Source: JAMXLG01 sp963765935 (GTDB taxonomy: Bacteria > Vulcanimicrobiota > Vulcanimicrobiia > Vulcanimicrobiales > Vulcanimicrobiaceae). From it: 64,000 nt of DNA. The translations under genes were made by a program, and so were the position numbers. Under the pieces are notes generated by a model. That model ran no database searches. It was not told the DNA's origin and saw nothing but the letters and a program-made list of their open reading frames with translations. Where the stretch lies: the NCBI GenBank assembly GCA_963765935.1, contig CAVXXX010000002.1, positions 248,001 through 312,000 on the forward strand, given 5' to 3'. Position 1 is the stretch's first letter; the number at the start of each line of letters is the position of its first letter. Of the stretch, positions 8,263 to 15,938 are shown piece by piece.

Positions 8263-9066
8263 TCAAGCAACAGCTTCCTCTTTCGGCCGGTACTTTTCGA
8301 CGTCCCGGTGCTCCCCGAAGTTGCGGAGCGTCAGAATCTTCGGACCGTGATCGGTCACGGCGATCGTATGCTCGAAGTGCGCTGCGAGTTTACCATCTGT
8401 GGTGACGACTGTCCAGCCGTCCTTGAGGATCTCGACCTCGTGATCGCCCTCCGTGATCATCGGTTCGATGGCCAGAACCAGCCCCGCACGCAGCAAAGCG
8501 CCGGTTCCAGGCTTCCCGTAATTGGGCACCTGTGGCTCCTCGTGCATGGCCGTCCCTACTCCGTGGCCGACCAGTTCCCGCACGACGCCGTAACCATGGC
8601 TCTCCGCGTGCTTCTGCACGGCGGCGCCAATATCGCCGACATGATTCCCGCGCTGCATCTGCGCGATTCCCAGCATGAGGCACTCTTGGGTGACGTCGAG
8701 CAGGCGCTGCGCGTTGCGGGAAACGTTGCCGATCGGAACCGTAACGGCGCTGTCGCTCACGTAGCCTTCGAGCGTCGTTCCAATGTCGATCGAGAGCAGA
8801 TCGCCGTCTTTTAGCACGCGATCGCCCGGAATGCCGTGCACGACTTCGTCGTTTACCGACGCGCAAATCGACGCAGTATAGCCGTGATAGCCCTTGAACG
8901 TCGGAACGCCGCCGAGTTCGCGAATGCCCTTTTCGGCCATTTCGTCGAGAAACGCAGTCGTTATGCCCGGGCGCGCCGCCTTCATCAAGTCGGTCAACAC
9001 CTTCGCCGTGATCTTCCCGCTGCGCCGCATCGTTTCGATCTCGCGCGGAGATTTGAGCGTAACCAT
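8263..9066 (-). CDS. map: Methionine aminopeptidase, type I
   Basis: 267 aa. Removes the initiator methionine from nascent proteins using a dinuclear metal centre. The pita-bread fold motifs are present: VNDEVVHGIPGDRVLKDGDLLSIDIG (first Asp ligand), DSAVTVPIG (second Asp), GHGVGTAMHEEPQVPNYG (His ligand), LAIEPMITEG (Glu) and HFEHTIAVTDHGP (C-terminal Glu). The start codon overlaps the adk stop (TAATG), typical of the secY-adk-map-infA arrangement. Confidence 0.97.
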   Translation of the reverse strand: MVTLKSPREIETMRRSGKITAKVLTDLMKAARPGITTAFLDEMAEKGIRELGGVPTFKGYHGYTASICASVNDEVVHGIPGDRVLKDGDLLSIDIGTTLEGYVSDSAVTVPIGNVSRNAQRLLDVTQECLMLGIAQMQRGNHVGDIGAAVQKHAESHGYGVVRELVGHGVGTAMHEEPQVPNYGKPGTGALLRAGLVLAIEPMITEGDHEVEILKDGWTVVTTDGKLAAHFEHTIAVTDHGPKILTLRNFGEHRDVEKYRPKEEAVA

Positions 9067-9719
9067 TAGTGGGCGTGTTCTACCCCAATGGCGTGGAGCA
9101 GTTCGTGCGTGACGTCGTCGACCGATTGGCAGGCGTCGATCGCTACGAGGCGGCCGCCATTTTTATAGTATGCAACAAGCGGCATCGTCTGCGCTTCGAA
9201 CACGTCGAGACGCTTGCGAATCGTCTCCGGTTTGTCGTCCTCACGCTGAATCAGCGGCCCGCCGTCTTCATCATCGAATCCGGCGACGTTCGGCGGATTG
9301 AACTTCTCGTGATACACGCGGCCCGTGCGCGGATTGGTCCAGCGACCGAGCATCCGCTCTTCGAGCAACGAACGCGAGATTTCGAAATAGACCGCACCGG
9401 GCAATCCGCGTCCGCGCGATTGCAGCAGTTCATCGAGCGCTTCGGCTTGCGCAACGGTGCGCGGAAAACCGTCGAAAAGCAGGCCGGCATCACCGCGCAG
9501 CTCGACTTCGACCATCTTGATGATCAATTCATCGGGAACGAGTTCGCCGCGCTTCATGAAGCCTTCGGCGGCTTTCCCGAGGTCCGTGCCTTGATTGCGA
9601 TGTTCGCGCAGCAAGTCGCCGGTCGAGATCTGGCGATAGCCGAAACGCTTCACCAGAATCTGCGCCTGCGTTCCCTTGCCCGCGCCCGGACCGCCGAGCA
9701 GCACGATATCGCGCAACAT
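9066..9719 (-). CDS. adk: Adenylate kinase
   Basis: 217 aa, cytoplasmic, converting ATP and AMP to two ADP. P-loop GGPGAGKGTQA at 9-19, AMP-binding STGDLLREH, LLFDGFPRTVAQAEAL, and a long LID starting GRWTNPRTGRVYHEKFNPP. The LID carries no Cys4 zinc site, so it is the long, non-zinc form. The start overlaps the secY stop (TGATG) and the stop overlaps the map start, indicating tight translational coupling. Confidence 0.97.
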   Translation of the reverse strand: MLRDIVLLGGPGAGKGTQAQILVKRFGYRQISTGDLLREHRNQGTDLGKAAEGFMKRGELVPDELIIKMVEVELRGDAGLLFDGFPRTVAQAEALDELLQSRGRGLPGAVYFEISRSLLEERMLGRWTNPRTGRVYHEKFNPPNVAGFDDEDGGPLIQREDDKPETIRKRLDVFEAQTMPLVAYYKNGGRLVAIDACQSVDDVTHELLHAIGVEHAH

Positions 9720-11053
9720 CAGCGCTTGATGAACCCGCGATAATCCCGCATCGCAAGACGCGCTTCAATCTGCGTGATGGTATCGAGCGCAACGCCGACA
9801 ACAATCAGCAGCGAGGTGGATCCGAGATAGAACGTCGTGACGGAAAGTCCGCGCTGCAGCGCGCCCGGAAGCACGGCCAGCAGACCGAGGAAGATGGCCG
9901 CCGCAGTCGTGAGACGCATGAGGATCTTATTCAAATAATCGACCGTCGGTTGCCCCGGACGGATGCCCGGAATGAACGCGCCGGTCTTCTTCAGATTGTC
10001 CGCTACGTCGCGCGTGTTGATCACGATCGAGCTGTAGAAGAACGTGAAGATGACGACCAGGAAGAAGTACGCGAGGTTGTAGACTGCGCCGCTCGGCGCG
10101 AACCACACGTTGAGCGACTCCGAAAGCGCGGCGATGTTCGTCGGAAACTCTATCGGTCCGATGAGACGCAACCACGTCGACTGCACACCTTGGTGGCCCG
10201 AGAACCACGACAGCGCTTGCTGCGGAAGCAACAGAATCGAGATAGCGAAGATAATCGAGATGACGCCGGCGTTGTTCAAGCGCAGCGGAATGTAGGTCGA
10301 GCGACCCGCAAACATCTTGCGCCCCACGACGCGACGCGCCTGTTGCACGGGAACTCGCCGTTGCCCCTGATACATGAACACGATGCCGATAATGATCGCG
10401 ACTGCGACCAAGATATACAGCACGAGGTTCAGCAGCGACTCGCCGCCCTGCGCGGCAGTCGAGTAGGTTTGCGCAACGTATGTCGGATAGCGCAGGACGA
10501 TACCGATGAAAATGATCAGCGAAACGCCGTTGCCGATGCCTTTGTCGGTGATTTGTTCGCCCAGCCACATCAAGAAGAGCGTGCCCGCGACGAGCGCGAT
10601 GACCGCGAAGAGCTGGAACCAGAACGACGTGTCGTAGAAGACGCCCGAAAGGCGCATGGCGTTCGTCATGAACGTTGCTTGCAGAATAGCGAGGATAATC
10701 GTCAGCCAACGCGTGTACTGGCTGATCTTCTTCCGGCCTTCCTCGCCGCCTTTCTTCGCCATCTCTTCGAGCTGCGGCAAGACAACCGTCATCAACTGCA
10801 TGATGATTGAGGCGTTGATGTACGGCGTGATGCCCATCGAAATGACGGACAGTTTTTGCAATGCGCCGCCGGATAGGAAACCCAGCAGGTTGTAAAACGC
10901 GCCGCCCTTGAGCACTTGCTGCCACGCGTTCTCGTTCACGTTCGGCAACTGGACGTGAATCATGAACACGAACCAGGCGAACGCGAAGAGCACGAAGCCG
11001 ACGCGCTTGCGGATCTCGGGAACTAAGAGCGCAGCTCTTAGATTGTCAAACAC
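9719..11053 (-). CDS. secY: Preprotein translocase subunit SecY
   Basis: 444 aa inner-membrane channel of the general secretion pathway, partner of SecE and SecG. Ten hydrophobic segments, with LGFLSGGALQKLSVISMGITPYINASIIMQL, GNGVSLIIFIGIV, the cytoplasmic loop GQRRVPVQQARRVVGRK and the C-terminal GLLAVLPG are family signatures. It starts with GTG at 11053, overlapping the rplO stop (TAGTG). Confidence 0.97.
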   Translation of the reverse strand: MFDNLRAALLVPEIRKRVGFVLFAFAWFVFMIHVQLPNVNENAWQQVLKGGAFYNLLGFLSGGALQKLSVISMGITPYINASIIMQLMTVVLPQLEEMAKKGGEEGRKKISQYTRWLTIILAILQATFMTNAMRLSGVFYDTSFWFQLFAVIALVAGTLFLMWLGEQITDKGIGNGVSLIIFIGIVLRYPTYVAQTYSTAAQGGESLLNLVLYILVAVAIIIGIVFMYQGQRRVPVQQARRVVGRKMFAGRSTYIPLRLNNAGVISIIFAISILLLPQQALSWFSGHQGVQSTWLRLIGPIEFPTNIAALSESLNVWFAPSGAVYNLAYFFLVVIFTFFYSSIVINTRDVADNLKKTGAFIPGIRPGQPTVDYLNKILMRLTTAAAIFLGLLAVLPGALQRGLSVTTFYLGSTSLLIVVGVALDTITQIEARLAMRDYRGFIKR

Positions 11054-11640
11054 TAGGCTTCGCCTTCGGTCGTTTCAGTGGGAAGCTGCGCGCCGGCAGC
11101 GGTGAGCGCTTGACGCGCGCTTGCGGAGAACGCGATGTCGCGGAACTTGAGCCCTTGCGGGATCGCCTTGCCGCTCTTTGCTCCGCCGAGAATCTTCACA
11201 CCATCCTCAAGGTCTTTCAGAATGCCGCGCGCGCGCAGCGATTCCGGCGACACTTCGATGGACGTATCCCAGCCGTCAAGTTGATAGAGATTCACAACCG
11301 CGTAGCGCGCGCGGAAGTGACCGATGTCACGCGCCTTTTGCGAATAGCCGCGACGATGCGGAAGGCGACGCGCCCACGGCGTCTGTCCGCCTTCGAATGC
11401 CGGACCCTTACCGCCGCCGGAACGGACGGTTTGACCCTTGCCGCCTTCGCCGCCGGTCTTGACCATGCCCGAACCGTGTCCGCGTCCGATGCGCTGACGC
11501 TTCGGCCACGAACCCTTGGCCGGCTTGAGCACGCCGAGTTTCATCACGGAACCGTTGCCCGATGCAATTGCGCTGCTGGAAGCCGCCTTCGCGCTGGACT
11601 TTGCGCTAGCCGCTTTCTTCGTTGTGTTCTTCTCTGCCAT
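11053..11640 (-). CDS. rplO: 50S ribosomal protein L15 with N-terminal extension
   Basis: 195 aa; E. coli L15 is 144 aa. The conserved body begins around residue 34 (LGVLKPAKGSWPKRQRIGRGHGSGMVKTGGEGGKGQ) with the usual Gly-rich segment and ends with the IKILGG-type domain. The first ~32 residues are an Ala/Ser/Lys-rich low-complexity extension. A core start could be ATG at residue 33 (MKLGVLKP), but the ATG at 11640 follows AAAGGAAACA. The immediate upstream neighbour is rpsE, with no rpmD between. Confidence 0.95.
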   Translation of the reverse strand: MAEKNTTKKAASAKSSAKAASSSAIASGNGSVMKLGVLKPAKGSWPKRQRIGRGHGSGMVKTGGEGGKGQTVRSGGGKGPAFEGGQTPWARRLPHRRGYSQKARDIGHFRARYAVVNLYQLDGWDTSIEVSPESLRARGILKDLEDGVKILGGAKSGKAIPQGLKFRDIAFSASARQALTAAGAQLPTETTEGEA

Positions 11641-11662
11641 TGTTTCCTTTTATGCCTTTAGC

Positions 11663-11690
11663 CCTGAGCTTGTCGAAGGGTCAGGATGAC
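11663..11690 (+). repeat. Dispersed short repeat, copy 2, at the rpsE-rplO junction
   Basis: CCTGAGCTTGTCGAAGGG is followed directly by TCAGGATGAC, the inverted form of the repeat's other end. It fills the 56-base gap in which rpmD (L30) is found in most bacteria. It may form an intra-operon hairpin (CCTGA with TCAGG). Confidence 0.75.
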
Positions 11691-11696
11691 ACGGCG

Positions 11697-12212
11697 TTAG
11701 GCCGCGAAGATATCCTTAACAGTTTTGCCGCGCAATTGAGCAACTTGCTCCGCGGTCTTGAGTGAACGCAGTGCTTCGATCGTTGCGAGCACGACGTTGA
11801 TGGGATTGTTGCTTCCGAGCGACTTCGTAAGAATGTCGTGGATACCGGCAAGTTCCAACACCGCGCGCATCGAGCCGCCGGCGATAACGCCGGTTCCCGG
11901 TGCAGCGGGCTTGAGCAGAACTTTCGCCGATCCGACCGTCATATTGACTTGATGCGGAATCGTCTTCTCGACCATCGGAACGGTTACGAGACTCTTCTTC
12001 GCTTGCTCGACCGCTTTGCGAATTGCTTCCGGCACTTCGCCTGCTTTGCCGATCGCAAAACCGACTTTGCCTTTGCGATCGCCGACGACGACGAGTGCGC
12101 TGAAGCTGAATCGCTTACCGCCCTTGACGACCTTCGCAACGCGGTTCACGCGCACGACGGTTTCTTCGAATCCACTGTTGTCGCGTTCGCGACCACCACC
12201 ACGATATTGCAT
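11697..12212 (-). CDS. rpsE: 30S ribosomal protein S5
   Basis: 171 aa. RNA-binding double-stranded-RBD-like N-terminal domain (FEETVVRVNRVAKVVKGGKRFSFSALVVVGDRKGKVGFAIGKA) and C-terminal domain (GTGVIAGGSMRAVLELAGIHDILTKSLGSNNPINVV). It contributes to decoding fidelity and to the mRNA entry site. The short N-terminal Gly/Arg stretch replaces the variable N-terminus of other species. ATG at 12212 overlaps the rplR stop. Confidence 0.98.
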   Translation of the reverse strand: MQYRGGGRERDNSGFEETVVRVNRVAKVVKGGKRFSFSALVVVGDRKGKVGFAIGKAGEVPEAIRKAVEQAKKSLVTVPMVEKTIPHQVNMTVGSAKVLLKPAAPGTGVIAGGSMRAVLELAGIHDILTKSLGSNNPINVVLATIEALRSLKTAEQVAQLRGKTVKDIFAA

Positions 12213-12577
12213 TAGAAGTTCAGCCCCGCTTCACGCGCCGCATCGGCGAGTGCTTGTACGCGTCCGTGATATTTGTATCCGCCGCGATCGAACACGACGT
12301 CGCTGATGCCGGCGGCCTTCGCCTTTGCAGCAATCGCTGCGCCGACGGCCTTCGCCGCATCAGTGTTGGTATTCGATCCGAGCGAATCGGACACCGATTT
12401 GTCGCGCGTCGACGCGGCAACGAGCGTGTGCCCCTTCGCATCGTCGATGAGCGTTGCGTAGATGTGGTGCAGCGTACGGCGCACCATCAGACGCGGACAC
12501 TCTTGCGTACCGACAACCTTCTTGCGCAGGCGTTGGTGGCGCGACTGACGCTGAATGTCTTTGGAGACGCGCGCCAT
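12212..12577 (-). CDS. rplR: 50S ribosomal protein L18
   Basis: 121 aa, normal length; binds 5S rRNA in the central protuberance. Key blocks are RHQRLRKKVVGTQECPRLMVRRTLHHIYATLIDD, a conserved GxNxDAAKAVG-like region (NTNTDAAKAVGAAIAAKA) and the C-terminal FDRGGYKYHGRVQALADAAREAGL. Overlaps rplF and rpsE by single bases. Confidence 0.98.
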   Translation of the reverse strand: MARVSKDIQRQSRHQRLRKKVVGTQECPRLMVRRTLHHIYATLIDDAKGHTLVAASTRDKSVSDSLGSNTNTDAAKAVGAAIAAKAKAAGISDVVFDRGGYKYHGRVQALADAAREAGLNF

Positions 12578-13128
12578 TACTTCTTACCTGCCTTTCCGGC
12601 CTTACCAAGTTTCTTGCGAATGACTTCGCCCGCATAACGAACGCCTTTGCCCTTATACGGCTCGGGCGGACGCAGATTGCGAATCTCCGCGGCGACTTGA
12701 CCGACTTGTTGTTTGTCGATCCCGTCCACGTGAATTTTGTTCGTGCCTTCGACCGAGAGCGTGATGCCCTTCGGCGGGTCGAACACGACCGGGTGTGAGT
12801 AGCCGAGGCTCAAGTTGAGTTTCTCACCCGATTTAGCGGCGCGAAAACCAACGCCTTGAATCTCGAGGCTCTTGCGGAATCCTTTGCTGACACCTTCGAC
12901 CATGTTGCTGATGAGCGTGCGCGTCAAGCCGTGCGCGGAACGATGTGGTTTTGCATCGCCTTTGCGTTCCACGACGACTTTGCCGTCTTCCATCTTCACG
13001 TCGACGACGTTCTTGAGGATGTGGCTGCGCAGTTCGCCCTTGGGTCCTTTAACCACGACTTCGCCATCGTTGAGTTTGATATCGACGCCGCTAGGAACGG
13101 CAACCGGCAATTTTCCAATACGTGACAT
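12577..13128 (-). CDS. rplF: 50S ribosomal protein L6
   Basis: 183 aa with two repeated L6 domains. MSRIGKLPVAVPSGV, TLISNMVEGVSKGFRKSLEIQGVGFRA, and the signature PEPYKGKGVRYAGEVIRKKLGKAGK. It sits at the base of the L7/L12 stalk near the sarcin-ricin loop. Spacing to the upstream rpsH is 9 bases. Confidence 0.98.
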   Translation of the reverse strand: MSRIGKLPVAVPSGVDIKLNDGEVVVKGPKGELRSHILKNVVDVKMEDGKVVVERKGDAKPHRSAHGLTRTLISNMVEGVSKGFRKSLEIQGVGFRAAKSGEKLNLSLGYSHPVVFDPPKGITLSVEGTNKIHVDGIDKQQVGQVAAEIRNLRPPEPYKGKGVRYAGEVIRKKLGKAGKAGKK

Positions 13129-13137
13129 GTTTGAAAC

Positions 13138-13539
13138 CTACCAGACGTACGCCAGAACTTCACCGCCGACACCGAGCTTCTTCGCTCGTTTGCCGGACAT
13201 GATGCCCTGTGACGTCGACATGATGACCAAGCCCAAACCGCCGAGCACACGCGGAATCTCGGTCTTGCCCGTGTAGACGCGCAAGCCGGGACGCGAAATG
13301 CGGCGCAGGCCGGTGATGATCTTCTCTTTTTCCGGGCCGTACTTCAGTTTGATGCGAAGCGTGCCTTGCGGACCTTCGTTGAGGCGTTCGAAATCCTCGA
13401 TGAAACCTTCATCTTTGAGGATGCGCGAAATCGCGGACTTTACGCGCGACGCCGGAACGTCGACCGTCTTATGGTTGGCCGTGTTCGCATTGCGAATGCG
13501 CGTCAGGAGATCGGCGACCGGATCGGTGATTGCTGCCAT
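13138..13539 (-). CDS. rpsH: 30S ribosomal protein S8
   Basis: 133 aa. Binds the central domain of 16S rRNA; in E. coli it is the translational repressor of the spc operon. DPVADLLTRIRNANTANHKTVDVPASRVKSAI and the C-terminal GLVIMSTSQGIMSGKRAKKLGVGGEVLAYVW are diagnostic. Whether an S8 repressor site exists here was not established. Confidence 0.98.
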   Translation of the reverse strand: MAAITDPVADLLTRIRNANTANHKTVDVPASRVKSAISRILKDEGFIEDFERLNEGPQGTLRIKLKYGPEKEKIITGLRRISRPGLRVYTGKTEIPRVLGGLGLVIMSTSQGIMSGKRAKKLGVGGEVLAYVW

Positions 13540-13554
13540 TTCTCGTTGCTCTCC

Positions 13555-13740
13555 TTACCAGCTCGCCTTGGTCACGCCGGGAACCACGCCTTTGTGCGCG
13601 TTCTCGCGGAAGCAAATGCGGCACATGGCAAACTTGCGCAAATACCCACGCGGGCGGCCGCACAATTTGCAACGGTTGTGCCCGCGCACGCCGAACTTCG
13701 GCGTACGATTCGCTTTGACGATCATGCTCGTTTTTGCCAT
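13555..13740 (-). CDS. rpsZ: 30S ribosomal protein S14, zinc-binding (type Z)
   Basis: 61 aa, the short form of S14. Cys24-x2-Cys27 (RCKLCGRPRG) and Cys40-x2-Cys43 (MCRICFRENA) form the zinc site, which the long non-zinc paralogue lacks. The start at 13740 overlaps the rplE stop. Confidence 0.98.
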   Translation of the reverse strand: MAKTSMIVKANRTPKFGVRGHNRCKLCGRPRGYLRKFAMCRICFRENAHKGVVPGVTKASW

Positions 13741-14291
13741 TATGCGTTACCCTTTCGCAGCGGCAGTCCCATCGCGGTGAGGAACTCGCTCGCTTCTTCA
13801 TCCGACTTCGCCGTCGTGACGATCGTGATGTCCATGCCGCGCGCCTTGTCGACCTTATCGAAGTTGATCTCCGGGAAGACGAGCTGTTCGCGCAAGCCCA
13901 TGTTGTAGTTGCCGCGTCCGTCGAACGATTTCGCCGGAAGGCCGCGGAAGTCGCGAATGCGCGGAAGCACGACGTTGAAGAGTTTGTCGAGGAAGATATA
14001 CATGCGGTCGCCGCGGAGCGTTACCTTGGCGCCGATGTTCATGCCTTCGCGCAGCTTGAACGCCGCAATCGACTTCTTCGCCTTCGTCACGATCGGCTTC
14101 TGACCGCTGATCGTCGCGAGCTCGGAGACCGCCGCATCCAGCGCCTTCGCGTTGACGATCGCATCACCAACGGACATGTTGATGACGACCTTCTCCAGCT
14201 TCGGGATCTGGTTGACGTTCTTGTAACCGAACTTGTCCTGCAGTTGCTTGCGGACGTCGCTCTGATATTTTTCTTTCAAACGCGTTGCCAC
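13740..14291 (-). CDS. rplE: 50S ribosomal protein L5
   Basis: 183 aa; binds 5S rRNA and contacts the P-site tRNA T-loop. N-terminal LKEKYQSDVRKQLQDKFGYKNVNQIPKLEKVVINMSVGDA, central GQKPIVTKAKKSIAAFKLREGMNIGAKVTLRG, and the C-terminal FDKVDKARGMDITIVTTAKSDEEASEFLTAMGLP are canonical. Confidence 0.98.
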   Translation of the reverse strand: MATRLKEKYQSDVRKQLQDKFGYKNVNQIPKLEKVVINMSVGDAIVNAKALDAAVSELATISGQKPIVTKAKKSIAAFKLREGMNIGAKVTLRGDRMYIFLDKLFNVVLPRIRDFRGLPAKSFDGRGNYNMGLREQLVFPEINFDKVDKARGMDITIVTTAKSDEEASEFLTAMGLPLRKGNA

Positions 14292-14295
14292 GTGA

Positions 14296-14652
14296 CTACG
14301 CTCCCTTCGCCGATTCGCGCGCCGGTTCGTTGCACTTCACGCATACGCGATGCGCGATGCCGTCCGGCGTACGTCCGCGACGCAGACGCGTCGGCGTTTT
14401 GCATTTCTCGCACACGTATTGCAGTGACGAGATCGGCAGCGGATTCTCTTTTTCGATGATGCCGCCGCTTTGAGCCGCACCCATGTTGCCGCTCTGCTGA
14501 CCCTGCTTCGTGTGACGCTTGACGATGTTGTGACCTTCGACCGTCGCCATACCGGCATCGGGGAACACGGCCTTAACGGTTCCGCGCTTTCCTTTTTCTT
14601 TGCCGCGACGAATCATCACGGTGTCGCCTTTAACGATGAACGGCTTGCTCAT
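14296..14652 (-). CDS. rplX: 50S ribosomal protein L24, Cys4 type
   Basis: 118 aa with the KOW motif (KGDTVMIRRGKEKGKRGTVKAVFPDAG) and GHNIVKRHTKQGQQSG. The C-terminal part carries two CxxC pairs (CEKCKTPTRLRRG and CVKCNEP), forming a zinc-ribbon-like end comparable to the L24 of Thermus and other deep lineages but absent from E. coli L24. L24 is an assembly initiator of the 50S subunit. Confidence 0.97.
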   Translation of the reverse strand: MSKPFIVKGDTVMIRRGKEKGKRGTVKAVFPDAGMATVEGHNIVKRHTKQGQQSGNMGAAQSGGIIEKENPLPISSLQYVCEKCKTPTRLRRGRTPDGIAHRVCVKCNEPARESAKGA

Positions 14653-14654
14653 AA

Positions 14655-15032
14655 CTAGAGCACCTCCGGTGCGAGCGAGGCGATCTTGAGGAAACCGCGG
14701 TCGCGCAGTTCACGCATGACCGGTCCGAATACGCGCGTGCCGCGCGGATCGAGATTGTCCTTATCGCCCTTGATGATGACGCACGCGTTGTCGTCGCAGC
14801 GCACGACGGATCCGTCGGCGCGGCGAATCGGCGCGGAAGTGCGCACGATGACAGCCTTCACGACTTGGCCTTTTTTAACGGCCGCACCGGGAATGGCGCT
14901 CTTCACCGTACCCACGACGATGTCTCCGACGTGCGCGTAGTTGTGGCGGCTTCCGCCGCTGATATGGATCACCAGCAGTTCGCGGGCGCCCGAATTGTCG
15001 GCCACTTTGAGCCGGGTTTCTTGTTGAATCAT
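14655..15032 (-). CDS. rplN: 50S ribosomal protein L14
   Basis: 125 codons from ATG 15032. Starts MIQQETRLKVADNSGARELLVIHISGG and ends GFLKIASLAPEVL, both canonical; it forms intersubunit bridges with 16S rRNA. The reading frame stays open upstream, but only the start at 15032 gives the conserved N-terminus. Confidence 0.98.
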   Translation of the reverse strand: MIQQETRLKVADNSGARELLVIHISGGSRHNYAHVGDIVVGTVKSAIPGAAVKKGQVVKAVIVRTSAPIRRADGSVVRCDDNACVIIKGDKDNLDPRGTRVFGPVMRELRDRGFLKIASLAPEVL

Positions 15033-15039
15033 CGTAGGT

Positions 15040-15312
15040 TTACTTCGCTCGCTCGACGATCTCGACCAGACGCCAGCGCTTGTCGCGGCTGAGCGGCCGG
15101 CATTCCATGATGCGGACGATATCGCCGATATTGGCTTCATTTTGCTCGTCGTGCGCCTTGAAGCGCGTCGACTTGCGAACGATCTTGCCGTAGGTCGGAT
15201 GCGGAACGCGCGTTTCCGTCACCACGACGATCGTCTTGTCCATCTTATTCGAGGCGACACGCCCCAGTTTTACGCGACGGTTAACGACGCGGGTTTCGTT
15301 ACGCTGCTCCAT
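15040..15312 (-). CDS. rpsQ: 30S ribosomal protein S17
   Basis: 90 aa from ATG 15312, with KLGRVASNKMDKTIVVVTETRVPHPTYGKIVRKSTRFKAHDE and GDIVRIMECRPLSRDKRWRLVEI. OB-fold protein and early binder of 16S rRNA. Its first codons overlap the end of rpmC by 14 bases. Confidence 0.98.
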   Translation of the reverse strand: MEQRNETRVVNRRVKLGRVASNKMDKTIVVVTETRVPHPTYGKIVRKSTRFKAHDEQNEANIGDIVRIMECRPLSRDKRWRLVEIVERAK

Positions 15313-15520
15313 GCTGGTCCTCTGAAATCTTCTTCTCGGAAATAACGGTCTGAATTTGTGCGTACGCGCGGCGCATCTCTTTGATCTTGCTGAAGTCCGT
15401 GAGATGACCCGTACGGAGTGCAAAACGCAGATTGAAGAGTTCCGACTTTGTATCGCGGGCTTTTTGTTGCAGCTCGGCGACCGTGAGGCCGCGCAGTTCG
15501 TTTAGCTCACCCTTCTTCAT
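15299..15520 (-). CDS. rpmC: 50S ribosomal protein L29
   Basis: 73 aa coiled-coil protein at the peptide exit tunnel and docking site for trigger factor and SRP. LRGLTVAELQQKARDTKSELFNLRFALRTGHLTDFSKIKEMRRAYAQIQTVISEK is diagnostic. Overlaps rplP by 4 bases (ATGA). Confidence 0.98.
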   Translation of the reverse strand: MKKGELNELRGLTVAELQQKARDTKSELFNLRFALRTGHLTDFSKIKEMRRAYAQIQTVISEKKISEDQHGAA

Positions 15521-15936
15521 GCGGTGGCCTCCTCACGCGTAACGATTTTCGTTCCGATCGGCAGCTTTGAAGCCGCAAGGCGGAGCGCTTCTTTCGCAAC
15601 GTCCGGCGCAACACCGGAGAGTTCGAAGAGCACGCGTCCCGGCCGCACGACGGCGACCCAGAACTCCGGATTACCTTTACCGGCACCCATGCGAACTTCG
15701 GCAGGCTTCTTGGTGACCGGCTTGTCCGGGAACACCTTGATCCACACCTTACCGCCGCGCTTGATGTGACGCGTCATTGCAATACGCGCCGCTTCGATCT
15801 GACGGTTCGTCATCCAGCACGGCTCGAGCGCTTGCAGACCGAACTCGCCGAACGTGAGCGTGCTGCCGCGAAGCGCGCGTCCGGTCATGCGACCGCGCTG
15901 CACTTTGCGCCATTTAACTCGCTTTGGCGTCAACAT
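15517..15936 (-). CDS. rplP: 50S ribosomal protein L16
   Basis: 139 aa. MLTPKRVKWRKVQRGRMTGRALRGSTLTFGEFGLQALEPCWMTNRQIEAARIAMTRHIKRGGKVWI, FPDKPVTKKPAEVRMGAGKGNPEFWVAVVRPGRVLFE are signature. It organises the A-site and the elongation factor binding region. Confidence 0.98.
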   Translation of the reverse strand: MLTPKRVKWRKVQRGRMTGRALRGSTLTFGEFGLQALEPCWMTNRQIEAARIAMTRHIKRGGKVWIKVFPDKPVTKKPAEVRMGAGKGNPEFWVAVVRPGRVLFELSGVAPDVAKEALRLAASKLPIGTKIVTREEATA

Positions 15937-15938
15937 TG

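Noticed and set aside
9066..9719. Zinc-binding lid in adenylate kinase
   Set aside because: The lid has no Cys residues at the required positions (GRWTNPRTGRVYHEKF), so it is the non-zinc form.
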